The notes under the pieces are model-generated. The model was not told the DNA's origin, ran no database searches, and saw only the letters and a list, made by a program, of their open reading frames with translations. A stretch of 64,000 nt of DNA from CBDCCV01 sp965215025 (GTDB lineage Bacteria > Bacteroidota > Rhodothermia > Rhodothermales > Salinibacteraceae). Position 1 is the first letter of the stretch. Every line of letters begins with the position of its first letter. The stretch covers positions 1 through 64,000 of the forward strand of contig CBDCCV010000002.1 in NCBI GenBank assembly GCA_965215025.1, written 5' to 3'. Below, piece by piece: positions 27,757-36,980 of the stretch. The position numbers were made by a program, and so were the translations under genes.

Positions 27757-30700
27757 TCAGTGACCCTCCTCGTCGGTGGCCTCGTTGGCCGGGCCTTCAC
27801 CGATGACGGGGTTGGGGTTGCGAATCTTGCCGAGGAACGTGGTTCGCGGCTGGGTACCCAGCTCGGCCAGGAGTTTGTAGCGGCGGTTGACCGCATCCAG
27901 ACGAGCGACTCGGCTCGTCGGGTCGTTGAGGTCACCGAAGGTGATGGCGTGGGCCGGGCAAGCCTGCTGGCAGGCCGTCACGATGTCGCCGTCGCGCACG
28001 TTGCGGTGCTCGCGGCGCGCGGCGAACTTCCCCTCCTGGATGCGCTGCACGCAGTAGGTGCACTTCTCCATCACACCGCGGCTTCGCACCGTGACGTTGG
28101 GGTTGAAGCCCATCTTGCGAAGCTCCGGGAAGTTGCCGTGCATGGTCCACGGGTCGTCCAGGTGCGCGTGCCAGTCCAGGTAGTTGAAGCGCCGCACCTT
28201 GTAGGGGCAGTTGTTGGCGCAGTAGCGAGTACCGATGCATCGGTTGTAGGCCATGTCGTTCAGCCCCTCGGGGCTGTGCGCGGTGGCGTTGACCGGACAG
28301 ACGTTCTCGCAGGGGGCCTCCTCGCACTGCTGACAGGTCAGCGGCTGGTAGGAGATCCCCGGGTTCGCGTCGTTCTCGCCGACGAAGTATCGGTCGATCC
28401 GCAGCCAGGCCATCTCTCGGCCGCGCTTGACCTCCTGCTTGCCCACGGACGGGATGTTGTTCTCCGCCTGGCAGGCGACGACGCAGGCGTTGCAGCCGAC
28501 GCACGCGCTCAGGTCGATGACCATGCCCCACTTGTGGAGGACACGACCGGTGGCCACTTCCCGCGGGGAGTAGTCGACCTCGTCCCAGAGCGGACCGGTG
28601 TGGGTGAACTCGACGGTCGCGTACGAGGCGAACTCGGGGTTGTCCCGGTACTCCTCGAGGGTCGCGTCGATGGCGATCGCCCTCCCCTCCATGTACCCGT
28701 GGGTCTGGGTCTGGACGACGTCGTAGTTGCCCGCCGCGCGATCCACCGAGACCCCGGTCGCGTAGTAGAAGTTCTGCAGGGAACGAAGCGGGCTGACGTC
28801 GAAGCCGCCGGCCTGCCAGTCCGGCTCGACGCCGATGCCCGGCCCCAGACCGTCCCAGCTGCGCGCGGTGCCGTAGCGCCCCGCCGCCGTGCGGCCCCAC
28901 CCGAGGGTGAGGGTCACGGTGTCGTCGGCGTGCCCCGGGAGGGCCCAGATGGGCACCTCGATGGGGTTGGCGCCGGCGACTTCCAGGCGGATCATGTCGC
29001 CGTTGTCGAGGTCGAGAGACGCTCGGGTCGCGTACGAGATGAGCGCGACGTTGTCCCAGACGACCTTGGTCATCGGGTCCGGGGTCTCGAGGGCCCACAG
29101 GTTGTTCGCGTGCTCGCCGTCCCACAGGGCCGGGTCGGGCGCGAAGACCACCTCCATGCCTGTGGCGGAGGTGCTCGGGGTCTGGAACGCGGCGGACAGA
29201 CCTGCGCCCTGCAGCGACGCGTTGGTGGGGCTCGCGTTGCTCCCCGAGACGACGCCGGCGTGTAGGGCAGCGCGCCAGCCGCGCTCGAAGCCCATCGCCG
29301 GCGCGTCCTCTCGCATCGTGCGGCGGACCACCGGGTAGCCTCGCCAGTTGGTCTCGCCAGCGACCTTGGCCAGCATCTCGACGACGCTTCGACCGCCCCA
29401 GATGGGCTCGATCATCGGCTGCTGGATGGCCAGAGTGCCGTCCGCAGCGCGCAGGTCGCCCCAAGCCTCGAGGAGGTGCGCCAGCGGGAGATGCCATGTG
29501 CAGACCCGGCTGGTCTCGTCGCGGTGGCTGCCCAGGTGGAAGGACGTCAGCCCCTCGCGGGCGAGGAGGCCGGCGAAGTCCACGTCGCCCGGGGTGTCGT
29601 AGACCGGGTTCCCCCCCAGGACGAGCAGGGTGGACACCTGATCGGCCTCCGCCACGAGCTCGGCCAGGCTCTCGCGCACCGTCTGGCGCTCCGCGTCGAA
29701 GGCGGGGAAGTAGGCGACGAGGGAGCCCGCGGCGCCGAGCGCGCCGTTGATGGCCGCCGCCAAGGCGTGGACGCGCGCGGGCTGGCGCGGACCAACCACC
29801 ACCAGGGCTCGACCCGTCGCCCGGCTGAGGTCGTCGGCGAGACCGTCGAGGAAGTTGGCGTCGATGCCCGCCTCGTCGGCGCCGGCGGCCACCGCCGCGG
29901 AGGGGCCGAGGCTGACGCCGTTGCGGCCTTCCATCTTCTTGGCCAGGGCGAGCAGGAAACCCTCCAGCTGGCTGGGCTTCAGACGCAGCCGGTGATCGGC
30001 GTTGGCGCCGGTCACCGAGAAGGTGCTCTCCACCGAGTAGAGCCGGTTCATCCGGTCTCGGTCGGGGTTGGCGATGGCCCGGCGCGCCGCGAAGCCGCGG
30101 ATGTTCCGGACGGCGCCGTCGTCGGTCCCGAGCAGGTCGGCGTCCAGGGAGAGCACCACATCGGCGCGCGCCAGGTCGAGGACCGGCACCATCGGCTCCC
30201 CGAAAGCGATGCGCGTGCCCTCGCGGACCTCGTCGCTGGACCACGCCGAGTAGAAGTGGATCTTGGCCGAGGGGAAGCGCTCCAGGACTTTCTCCTGCAT
30301 GCGGCGCTCGGAGGGGCTGGTGGAGGGCTTGACCAGGATCCGGAGGCCAGCGCCACCGGTGCGGCTCTCGGCCTCGAGGGCCGTGGCGAGCGCTTCGTCC
30401 GCTTCCTCGAAGGAGGCGCCCACCCACTCTTCGCCTTCGAAGCGCGCGGGGCCCTGCGAGCGGTCGGGATCGTAGAGGTCCCACACCATCTGCTGGGCGC
30501 GAACGTCGGTCGCTCCGAGGCTCGACGGGTGCGAGGGGTTGCCCTCGACCTTGGTGGGGCGCCCGCCGTGGCTGGTGACCAGCAGTCCCAGGGCGTCATC
30601 GCCGCGCTGGGTGACGGTGGCGAAGTGGAGCGGGATGCCCGGGAGGACGTACTCCGGCCCCTCGGTGTACGGGAGAATCAGCGCCTCGGGGCGGCGAACA

Positions 30701-30972
30701 CAGCCCGTCAGCCCCAGAGCCGCAGCTCCTGCACCCGCCGCGCCCATGAAGCCGCGCCGTCCGACCCGGCCCATGATGGGCTGCGAGTGGAGCGGGTTCT
30801 GCTGCATGCGCTTCTTGCGCAAGAGGGACTCGCCGGCGAGGAAGCCACCGTCGGAGGCCTCGGCCACGGCCGCCTCCTGGAGGGCGACGCCGCCGTCGAG
30901 CTTCTCCTCGAGGCTTCGCCACATGGGCTTGGCGGGCGAATCGTTCAGGACGTAGGGCTTACGCTTGGTCAT
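27757..30972 (-). CDS. actB: Alternative complex III iron-sulfur subunit ActB
   Basis: 1071 residues; start ATG 30972 overlaps the actA stop, and the MTKRKPYVLND start fits the family better than longer in-frame starts up to 31188. Residues about 70-95 hold a twin-arginine-like segment (GRRGFMGAAGAG). The large middle part is a molybdopterin-oxidoreductase-like domain that in ACIII has lost its cofactor. The C-terminal part is a ferredoxin domain with Cys groups CVGCNACVVAC, CQQCEEAPCENVC, CIGTRYCANNC and CTYC/CQQAC for up to four clusters. It moves electrons from quinol to the hemes of ActA and ActE. Confidence 0.95.
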   Translation of the reverse strand: MTKRKPYVLNDSPAKPMWRSLEEKLDGGVALQEAAVAEASDGGFLAGESLLRKKRMQQNPLHSQPIMGRVGRRGFMGAAGAGAAALGLTGCVRRPEALILPYTEGPEYVLPGIPLHFATVTQRGDDALGLLVTSHGGRPTKVEGNPSHPSSLGATDVRAQQMVWDLYDPDRSQGPARFEGEEWVGASFEEADEALATALEAESRTGGAGLRILVKPSTSPSERRMQEKVLERFPSAKIHFYSAWSSDEVREGTRIAFGEPMVPVLDLARADVVLSLDADLLGTDDGAVRNIRGFAARRAIANPDRDRMNRLYSVESTFSVTGANADHRLRLKPSQLEGFLLALAKKMEGRNGVSLGPSAAVAAGADEAGIDANFLDGLADDLSRATGRALVVVGPRQPARVHALAAAINGALGAAGSLVAYFPAFDAERQTVRESLAELVAEADQVSTLLVLGGNPVYDTPGDVDFAGLLAREGLTSFHLGSHRDETSRVCTWHLPLAHLLEAWGDLRAADGTLAIQQPMIEPIWGGRSVVEMLAKVAGETNWRGYPVVRRTMREDAPAMGFERGWRAALHAGVVSGSNASPTNASLQGAGLSAAFQTPSTSATGMEVVFAPDPALWDGEHANNLWALETPDPMTKVVWDNVALISYATRASLDLDNGDMIRLEVAGANPIEVPIWALPGHADDTVTLTLGWGRTAAGRYGTARSWDGLGPGIGVEPDWQAGGFDVSPLRSLQNFYYATGVSVDRAAGNYDVVQTQTHGYMEGRAIAIDATLEEYRDNPEFASYATVEFTHTGPLWDEVDYSPREVATGRVLHKWGMVIDLSACVGCNACVVACQAENNIPSVGKQEVKRGREMAWLRIDRYFVGENDANPGISYQPLTCQQCEEAPCENVCPVNATAHSPEGLNDMAYNRCIGTRYCANNCPYKVRRFNYLDWHAHLDDPWTMHGNFPELRKMGFNPNVTVRSRGVMEKCTYCVQRIQEGKFAARREHRNVRDGDIVTACQQACPAHAITFGDLNDPTSRVARLDAVNRRYKLLAELGTQPRTTFLGKIRNPNPVIGEGPANEATDEEGH

Positions 30973-31649
30973 CGGTGACACCCGGAGCAGTGGGTGGGCG
31001 GGAGGACGGCCGCGGCATGCTCCGCGGAGTGTTCGAGCCACTCTTCGTCGGGCTCCCAGCCCATGGTGGTGATCTCTTCGACCGGCCGGAGGTGCTCGGC
31101 CGGGTCGCGGTGACACTCGAGGCACCACTGCATCGCGATGGGCTGGTCGACGCCGACCACTTCCATCTGGTCGATGCGACCGTGGCAACTCTCGCAGCCC
31201 ACGGCGACGCGGACCTCTTCACCGTTGACGCCTTCGCGCGCCAGCGCACCGTAGAGGTGCGTGGAGTGGTTGAAGTAGGTGTGGTCCGGGAGCTGGTGCA
31301 CCCGAACCCACTCCATCGCCTCACCGCTCTCCCAGCTCTCCCGAATGGGCGCGAGCCGGGCGGACTCGGTGCGGACGATGTTGTGGCAGCCCATGCAGGT
31401 CTGGGTGGGCGGGATCATGGCCTCGGCCGACTGCTCCACGTTGGCGTGGCAGTAGCGACAGTCCATGCCCAGCTCCCCTGCGTGCAGGCGGTGGCTGTAC
31501 GGCACCGGCTGCTCCGGCGAATAGCCCACCTGGAGGTGCTTGGGTGAGAAGTAGATCCAGACGACGAGGATGAGCCCGGCTCCAGCCACGGTGCCCACTC
31601 CTGCGAGCACCATGGGCAAGAGGTTGAGCTCTCGAGGAAATATCTGCAT
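30969..31649 (-). CDS. actA: Alternative complex III pentaheme cytochrome c subunit ActA
   Basis: 226 residues from ATG 31649. One N-terminal membrane helix (about 12-35) anchors a periplasmic part with exactly five CxxCH heme motifs: CRYCH, CMGCH, CESCH, CLECH and CSGCH. This is the ActA pattern of ACIII. It is the first gene of the long reverse-strand operon that ends with the lipoprotein at 16320. No Shine-Dalgarno sequence is obvious. Confidence 0.95.
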   Translation of the reverse strand: MQIFPRELNLLPMVLAGVGTVAGAGLILVVWIYFSPKHLQVGYSPEQPVPYSHRLHAGELGMDCRYCHANVEQSAEAMIPPTQTCMGCHNIVRTESARLAPIRESWESGEAMEWVRVHQLPDHTYFNHSTHLYGALAREGVNGEEVRVAVGCESCHGRIDQMEVVGVDQPIAMQWCLECHRDPAEHLRPVEEITTMGWEPDEEWLEHSAEHAAAVLPPTHCSGCHR

Positions 31650-31740
31650 TGGGGATGCTCGATGAGATCGGGCGCGAGAGAGAGTGCGCCACGCGGACTA
31701 CCGTGTCCGCAGAGATGAGGGCGGACGCGACCGCGGCGCC

Positions 31741-31769
31741 CTTTTAGGCGATGGCGCCCTCCCGGACAA
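31741..31769 (-). promoter_or_regulatory. Candidate promoter for the act/caa3 operon
   Basis: On the reverse strand TTGTCC (31769-31764) and TAAAAG (31746-31741) are separated by 17 bases, about 90 bases before the actA start. The match to the sigma-70 consensus is only moderate. I see no other clear signal or gene in 31,650-32,094; a short reverse reading frame at 31698-31961 has no recognisable content. Confidence 0.3.
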
Positions 31770-32094
31770 GTCGCTCTCGCACGCTACGAATGGCGCGAAG
31801 GCGAAGCCGAGCTGAGTGACGGCCGCAACTGTTGGATATGACTCGTGACTTTGCCGACCTGTCCTCGAACCGGGAATCTCTCGCGAGGCCCATCTTTCCG
31901 AGGCCACTGCGATCGCCGCGGCGCGATGCACCGCCCGGGGAGTCGAGGCTGGGTCAGCCATGTACGCCGGGTCTGGGCACGTCGCCCCCAGGCAACAAGT
32001 GAAGCGGCGTTCAGGCGTCGGGCTGGCGGCGGAGGGCTCCCGAGCGGTACGATGCGCGCGACGTCGAGACTGCCGACGTCAGGAGCGACCCCCC

Positions 32095-32502
32095 ATGCAC
32101 GACGACGACACCGACCCCTCGGCCTCCCCCACCCGCCTCGACCCGCCCGAGCGCGACCGCCCCGACGGGGACCCGAAGGCGGAGCTGTTCGAGGCCATCG
32201 ATCACTTCAAGCACGCCGCCTCCCTCTTCTTCTTCTTCGACAAGGCGACGCGGTCTTCGACCGTCTCCAAGATCCAGGCATCGATCGAGAGCGCCTCGGA
32301 GCGAGCCGACGGGTGGACCGAGAAGATCGATCCGGCCTTCGAGTCCGCCGGCAAGGAGGCCGAGCGAGTGATCTCGAAGATCGGCGCCCAAGCGGAGCCG
32401 CTCGCCAAGCAGCTCACCTCGGAGCTCAAATCCCTCACCAGGCGCTTCGGCGACGTGGCGCGCGGCGGTCGGCGTCGTCCGCCCCCCGATTCCGACGAAT
32501 GA
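32095..32502 (+). CDS. Hypothetical small helical protein
   Basis: 135 residues from ATG 32095, with AGGAG nine bases upstream deciding the start. A Pro/Asp-rich N-terminal 30 residues is followed by predicted amphipathic helices (KAELFEAIDHFKHAASLFFF; KIQASIESASERADGW; AEPLAKQLTSELKSLTRRFG) and a basic Arg/Pro tail. The hydrophobic FFFF patch and helix pattern suggest membrane or protein contact, but I recognise no family. A monocistronic gene facing the sigma-like gene. Confidence 0.6.
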   Translation: MHDDDTDPSASPTRLDPPERDRPDGDPKAELFEAIDHFKHAASLFFFFDKATRSSTVSKIQASIESASERADGWTEKIDPAFESAGKEAERVISKIGAQAEPLAKQLTSELKSLTRRFGDVARGGRRRPPPDSDE

Positions 32503-32557
32503 GCTCGGCGTGAGGTCGCGGCGGCCGTGCCGGAGGCGGCCGCCGTGCTCTCGGGTG

Positions 32558-32588
32558 GAGAGCGCCGCCCCCGTGGGCGGCGTCTCTC
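32558..32588. terminator. Strong hairpin, candidate bidirectional terminator
   Basis: A stem of 13 pairs with one bulged base (arms GAGAGCGCCGCCC and GGGCGGCGTCTCTC, loop CCGT) lies between convergent genes ending at 32502 and 32627. A second 8-bp stem, CGGCGGCC/GGCCGCCG, is just upstream (about 32519-32546). There is no long T-run. Confidence 0.5.
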
Positions 32589-32626
32589 GCACCCGGGCGA
32601 GCACGGCCACGGCGGCCGGGAAGCGC

Positions 32627-33184
32627 TCAGAGGATGTAGTCTTTGAGGCGCTCGATGTCCTGGATGGCCTCGAGCTTGGCGAGACCGGCGGTCTCGACCT
32701 GCCGAACCCGCTCGCGGGTCAGGTTCATGATCTCGCCCACCTCTTCGAGGGTGATCCCTCCGCGGTCGGCGACGTCCAGGGCGCAGGTCTCGGTCATCTC
32801 CCACACTTCGAGGTCGGGGAAGTTCAACTTGATGGCTCCGCGCACGGGATGGACGTCGATGAAGAGGTGGTACTTGCAGCTCACGTAGGGGCAGGGGCGC
32901 TCCATGTCCGCGCACTGCTCACGCGACTTGGGCTTCCAATAATGGGTCTCCGGGTAGAGCAGACGACCCCGGTTGAGCTCCGTCTTGCTCAAACGACGGA
33001 TGCTGATCGTACGAGCCCGTGCCCGCTCCCGCCTCTTGCGTCGACGGCGGCGACGGGGGCGCACCTCCTCGACGGCGTTCGACAGGCTCGGTGCCGAGAT
33101 CGGACCGATCTTCCGCTCGACCGAATCCCCATCCGACACAACTTCGCTCTGCGGCCCGATTACGGCCAACGCCACTTCACTCAT
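32627..33184 (-). CDS. Sigma-70 region-4-like DNA-binding regulator
   Basis: 185 residues from ATG 33184, preceded by GGGAGGG. The C-terminus (about 143-175) is a sigma region 4-type helix-turn-helix: ITLEEVGEIMNLTRERVRQVE is the classic -35-binding signature. No region 2 is present, so it is not a complete sigma factor. The middle holds CPYVSCKYHLFIDV and a further Cys, suggesting a metal or redox element, and residues about 43-60 are a very basic Arg/Lys run. It probably regulates promoters alone or with RNA polymerase. The neighbour at 33856 is a MerR-like regulator in the same direction. Confidence 0.8.
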   Translation of the reverse strand: MSEVALAVIGPQSEVVSDGDSVERKIGPISAPSLSNAVEEVRPRRRRRRKRRERARARTISIRRLSKTELNRGRLLYPETHYWKPKSREQCADMERPCPYVSCKYHLFIDVHPVRGAIKLNFPDLEVWEMTETCALDVADRGGITLEEVGEIMNLTRERVRQVETAGLAKLEAIQDIERLKDYIL

Positions 33185-33230
33185 GACACCCTCCCGCGAG
33201 AGACTTCTCGCCTATTGATGATTCGACCCC

Positions 33231-33243
33231 GGGCAAATTGCCC
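33231..33243. promoter_or_regulatory. Palindromic operator candidate
   Basis: GGGCAA-A-TTGCCC, perfect 6-bp arms, lies 47 bases upstream of the sigma-like gene start and 40 bases after the MerR-like gene stop. Its position suits a repressor or activator site; the protein that binds is unknown. Confidence 0.35.
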
Positions 33244-33283
33244 TTTGTTCCGAGATCGTTTGTTCCTCTGACTCGGCCGTCGC

Positions 33284-33856
33284 TCAGACGACGGCCCTGG
33301 CCATGCGGGCGCGCATCGTCAGATGACGCTCGATGGCCTCGAGGCGGCGCAGGAGGTCGTCGCCGACCTCGTGTGCCTCCTCCATCGCGGTGCGCATTCC
33401 AGACCCCTCGCGCGTCGCCGAGCGGGTCTCGATTGCGGAGTCCAGCGCGTCGTAGACCCGCTGGAGTTGGCGGCTCAGGGCTTCGATGTCACCGCGAACG
33501 AAGAGGAAGTCCCGCTGGATCTCCTCCATGGTGAAGCCCTGGCTCATGAGACGGCGGACGTAGGCGAGCTGCCGGACCGTCGTCGGGGGGTAGAGGCCCT
33601 TGGAGCCTCGCTGATTGCCCTGGCGCGCCACCCGGCGGCTCCGGGGCAGAAGGCCGAGCTGCACGTACTTCCGGAAGGTCGCTTCCGACATCCGCTCGCC
33701 CTTCTCCACGAAGGCCTCGACCACCTGCTGGACCGAGAGGCCCTCCGGGTGGTCCTGCTCGATCGCCTCGAGCTCGGACTCCGCGAACGCAGGCCCTCCA
33801 CACGCCCCCTGGCGACCGGCGAGAATTCTGCGCTTCTTTTCTTTCGAACTGCTCAT
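33284..33856 (-). CDS. MerR-family transcriptional regulator
   Basis: 190 residues from ATG 33856 (AGGGAA just upstream). Residues about 39-115 form a MerR-like winged helix: SEATFRKYVQLGLLPRSRR, then LYPPTTVRQLAYVRRLMSQGFTMEEIQRD. This is followed by a coiled-coil-like dimerisation helix (QLQRVYDALDSAIE). No C-terminal metal-binding cysteines are present, so it is not a classical metal sensor. It may be co-transcribed with the sigma-like gene 99 bases downstream. Confidence 0.82.
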   Translation of the reverse strand: MSSSKEKKRRILAGRQGACGGPAFAESELEAIEQDHPEGLSVQQVVEAFVEKGERMSEATFRKYVQLGLLPRSRRVARQGNQRGSKGLYPPTTVRQLAYVRRLMSQGFTMEEIQRDFLFVRGDIEALSRQLQRVYDALDSAIETRSATREGSGMRTAMEEAHEVGDDLLRRLEAIERHLTMRARMARAVV

Positions 33857-33873
33857 TTCCCTGACTGCGCGCG

Positions 33874-33903
33874 AATGTATTCCACTGAAAAGAAATGGGT
33901 CAA
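33874..33903 (-). promoter_or_regulatory. Candidate sigma-70 promoter for the MerR-like gene
   Basis: On the reverse strand TTGACC (33903-33898) and TACATT (33879-33874) are separated by 18 bases, in an AT-rich island about 18 bases before the start codon. This predicts a very short leader. Confidence 0.5.
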
Positions 33904-34079
33904 TAAAAATGTTCCGCTAGGCAAAATCGCCTACTGCGTTCGAAATCCGCCCCGAAAATTACATAGCTTTTCGCCAGGCAGCGGTGTCCCATGGATGCGC
34001 ACGGTCGCGGCACCGAGGGCCGTGGCGACGACCGAGCGCCGATCGAGTGGTTTGCGAGGCGATCGGGGGTATCACCGCA

Positions 34080-34111
34080 GCGATCGCGATCGCCATGAGG
34101 GGATCGCGATC
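34080..34111. promoter_or_regulatory. Pair of CGATCG-rich palindromes
   Basis: A perfect 14-bp palindrome GCGATCGCGATCGC (34080-34093) and a 10-bp palindrome GATCGCGATC (34102-34111) lie 50-80 bases upstream of the lipoprotein gene at 34162; further CGATC copies are near 34051 and 34060. Could be an operator or a methylation-site cluster. I see no gene in 33,904-34,161. Confidence 0.35.
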
Positions 34112-34161
34112 GATCCGCCGGGCAATTTGCCAGGCCCCTCTTCTCCCCCCATGCTCGCGCC

Positions 34162-34416
34162 ATGCTTCGCTCGGCCCTGCTGCTGACCGCTCTGCTCCTC
34201 GGCTGCGGGGGCGACGTCAAGACCGGCGACGGCTGCACTTCCCATGACCAGTGCGAGCGCGGCCGCTGCGTCGAAGGGGTCGCGGGCCCAGCGGCGGTCT
34301 GTACGCCCACCTGCGGCGGCGACGACGAGTGCCCCGAAGGCTGGTCGTGCAGCGTGGCCACCGAAGACGGCGTCCTCGTGTGCCGTCAGGGAACCGCCAC
34401 GCCCTTCGGCTACTGA
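34162..34416 (+). CDS. Small Cys-rich lipoprotein
   Basis: 84 residues from ATG 34162. Signal MLRSALLLTALLLGC has a clear lipobox. The mature part has six further cysteines in a CxxxxxCERGRC...CTPTC...CPEGWSC pattern, like the Cys-rich units of other myxobacterial lipoproteins, including the one at 1695. Function unknown; it precedes the peptide transporter operon by 46 bases. Confidence 0.65.
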   Translation: MLRSALLLTALLLGCGGDVKTGDGCTSHDQCERGRCVEGVAGPAAVCTPTCGGDDECPEGWSCSVATEDGVLVCRQGTATPFGY

Positions 34417-34462
34417 CCGACGTTGACGGGGTGCCGAGGCGAGGGGTAGATGGGGCCTCGGC

Positions 34463-35311
34463 ATGGACCCCCGCGCATGGCGACGATTTCGCAAGAACAA
34501 GGGCGCCCTGGTGGGGGCCGTCCTCGTCGCGGCGGTCACCGGGCTCGCGGCCCTCGGACCCCTTCTGGCGCCCCACGACCCCAATGAGCAGCGGCGCGAG
34601 GTCCTGCTCCACGACGACGGGACGCCGGTCGCCCCCGGGGAGGTGCAGGGCTACCCGCTCGGATCTGACACCATCGGCCGCGACGAGCTGAGCCGGCTGC
34701 TGTACGGCGGGAAAGTGTCCATGCAGGTCGCCTTCCTGGCCACCCTGATCGCCGTGATGCTCGGCCTGGTGGTCGGAGTAACCAGCGGCTACTTCGGCGG
34801 GCTCACCGACTCCATCGCGATGCGCACGGTGGACATCGTGCTGTCGATCCCGTTTCTACTGATCGCGGTGACCATCCTCCAAGTGGTGGAGGAGCCCTCG
34901 CTCACCGCCCTGTACGTCCTCCTGGGCTTCCTGTCCTGGACGTCGTTGGCTCGGGTGACCCGCGCCAAGGTGATGCAGGTGCGCCAGCTCGAGTACGTGC
35001 AGGCGGCGCGGGCGCTGGGGGCCAGCGTGCCGCGGATCCTGCTGCGGCATGTCCTGCCCAACGTGATCGGGCCGGCCATCGTCATCGCCACCACCCTGGT
35101 CGCCCAGATGATCCTGGTGGAGTCCGCGATGTCCTACCTGGGCCTCGGCGTCCCACCGCCGGACGCCAGCTGGGGCTCCATGCTCCGCGAGGGCGAGGAG
35201 ATGTTGGCACTGGCCCCTCGCCTGATGCTCTACCCCTCGGCGCTGATCGTGATGGCAGTGTTCGGCTTCAACCTCCTGGGTGAAGGGCTCCGCGATGCAC
35301 TCGACCCGTAG
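34463..35311 (+). CDS. Peptide/nickel-type ABC transporter permease (DppC/OppC family)
   Basis: 282 residues from ATG 34463. About six membrane helices with the family N-terminus (RRFRKNKGALVGAVLV), the PLGSDTIGRDELSRLLYG block and the EAA-type loop ARALGASVPRILLRHVLPNV that contacts the ATPase. It forms the channel with the DppB-like protein at 36977. The substrate is probably an oligopeptide, judged from the binding protein encoded in between. The stop overlaps the next start. Confidence 0.92.
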   Translation: MDPRAWRRFRKNKGALVGAVLVAAVTGLAALGPLLAPHDPNEQRREVLLHDDGTPVAPGEVQGYPLGSDTIGRDELSRLLYGGKVSMQVAFLATLIAVMLGLVVGVTSGYFGGLTDSIAMRTVDIVLSIPFLLIAVTILQVVEEPSLTALYVLLGFLSWTSLARVTRAKVMQVRQLEYVQAARALGASVPRILLRHVLPNVIGPAIVIATTLVAQMILVESAMSYLGLGVPPPDASWGSMLREGEEMLALAPRLMLYPSALIVMAVFGFNLLGEGLRDALDP

Positions 35312-36980
35312 GTTCGCTTCCGGGTTCGGGCTCGGCCGGGCCGGTCTCTTCACCCTCCTCGTGCTCTCGTCCGGCTGCCCCGAGGCGCCGCAGGGCCCCC
35401 GCTACCGCGGCGCCGGTCACGAGACCCGCCAGAACGGGGGCACGGTGATCATCGCCCACGAGTCCACCGTGGACACCCTCGACGTGCACGTCGGTTGGAA
35501 CGAGCTGGCCACCATGGCGGTGCGCCTCTGCATGGATGGCCTGCTCGACTACGACCAGGAAGCGAGGCTCGTCCCCAGCTTGGCCGCCGAGATGCCCCAG
35601 GTGAGCGAGGACGGGAAGACCTTCCGGTTCCGGCTCCGAGAGGGCGTCCGCTTCCACACGACCGAAGCCCTCCCCCGTGGACGCGAGCTGGTGGCCGAAG
35701 ACGTCGCCTGGTCCATACGGCGCCTCCTGCACCCGGACACCGGTTCGCCGGGCTTCTCGTTCTTCACGAAGATCGTCGGCGGCCAGGCCTTCCACGACGG
35801 GCAGCGCGACGACGTGCCGGGGATTCGGGTCACCGGCACCCACTCCCTCGAGTTCGAGCTCACCGAGCCGGACCAGACGTTCCTCAACGCGCTCGCCCTG
35901 CCCTTCTCCTACCCGCAGGCGCGGGAGCACTTCGAACACTGGGGCGAGGACGCGGGGAAGCACTGCACCGGGACCGGCCCCTACCAGCTCGCCGGCTGGG
36001 AGCGCGGCGTGCAGCTGGAGTACCGGCGCTTCGACGGCTACTGGAACGCCCGGCCCGGCCCCGACCGGCTCATCTACATGGAGAGCCTCGACCGACGGGT
36101 CGCCTCTCTGCGCTTCCGGAACGGGGAGATCGCTGCCATCCACCGGCAGAACACCGCGGACTACGTGTTCTACGGCGAAGCGGAACTCTGGGACCCGTAC
36201 CGAGAGAAGAACCCGATGTCGAACATGTGGGGCCTGGTGATGAACACCGAGCTGGAACCCTTCGACGACGTCCACGTGCGCCGGGCGGTGGCCTTCGCCA
36301 TCGACCGGGAAGGCTGGGCCCGCGCCCGCGGCGATCGTTTGCGCCCCCTGGGGCAGCTCATCCCCGAGACTCTCCCCGGCCACATCGAGAACCTGGAAGG
36401 CGCCCACACCTTCGACTTGGCCAAGGCGCGCCAGGAGATGCGGCTGGCCGGGCATCCCGATGGCCTCGACGAAGAGATCACCCTGGTCCTGGGCGACGGG
36501 GACGTGGCGCGCATCTACGGCGAGCTGGTCCAGTCGGACCTGAGCCGCATCGGCATCCGCGTGAGCCTGCGCATGCTCTCCTTCGCGGCCTACCTGCAAG
36601 AGACCGGCACCCGCAACCGCGCCCAGATGGTTCTGGCCGGCTGGAACATGGACTTCCCCGACCCCGCCAACTTCTACGAGCCGCTGTTGCACTCGAACGC
36701 CATCAGCGACACCCGCTCGCAGAACCGCGCCTTCTACTCGAACCCCGCACTGGACGCGATCCTCGACGAGGCCCGGGCGGAGACCGACCGGACGCGGCGC
36801 GCGGACCTCTACCATCAGGCGGCCCGGGTCGTGGTCGACGACGCCCCGTGGGCCTTCGTCTTCTCCGACGTCAAGATGGAGCTCTGGCAGCCCTACGTGC
36901 GGGGGTACGACCCTCACCCGGTGTGGAGCCAGGACTACCGCAACCTCTGGCTCGACCTGCCCCGGGAGCGGACTCGATGA
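35295..36980 (+). CDS. Peptide ABC transporter substrate-binding lipoprotein (SBP_bac_5)
   Basis: 561 residues from ATG 35295. Lipoprotein signal with lipobox LLVLSSGC near residue 28. The mature protein matches family 5 solute-binding proteins (DppA/OppA), with blocks such as YRFRLREGVRFHTTEALPRG-like near 110-130 and AVAFAIDREGWARARGDRLRPLGQLIPE. It captures peptides or similar solutes and presents them to the two permeases encoded on either side. It overlaps both neighbours by a few bases, so the three are one operon. Confidence 0.92.
   Translation: MHSTRRFASGFGLGRAGLFTLLVLSSGCPEAPQGPRYRGAGHETRQNGGTVIIAHESTVDTLDVHVGWNELATMAVRLCMDGLLDYDQEARLVPSLAAEMPQVSEDGKTFRFRLREGVRFHTTEALPRGRELVAEDVAWSIRRLLHPDTGSPGFSFFTKIVGGQAFHDGQRDDVPGIRVTGTHSLEFELTEPDQTFLNALALPFSYPQAREHFEHWGEDAGKHCTGTGPYQLAGWERGVQLEYRRFDGYWNARPGPDRLIYMESLDRRVASLRFRNGEIAAIHRQNTADYVFYGEAELWDPYREKNPMSNMWGLVMNTELEPFDDVHVRRAVAFAIDREGWARARGDRLRPLGQLIPETLPGHIENLEGAHTFDLAKARQEMRLAGHPDGLDEEITLVLGDGDVARIYGELVQSDLSRIGIRVSLRMLSFAAYLQETGTRNRAQMVLAGWNMDFPDPANFYEPLLHSNAISDTRSQNRAFYSNPALDAILDEARAETDRTRRADLYHQAARVVVDDAPWAFVFSDVKMELWQPYVRGYDPHPVWSQDYRNLWLDLPRERTR

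Noticed and set aside
31698..31961. Short minus-strand reading frame upstream of actA
   Set aside because: No start signal, no recognisable sequence, and it overlaps the likely promoter region.
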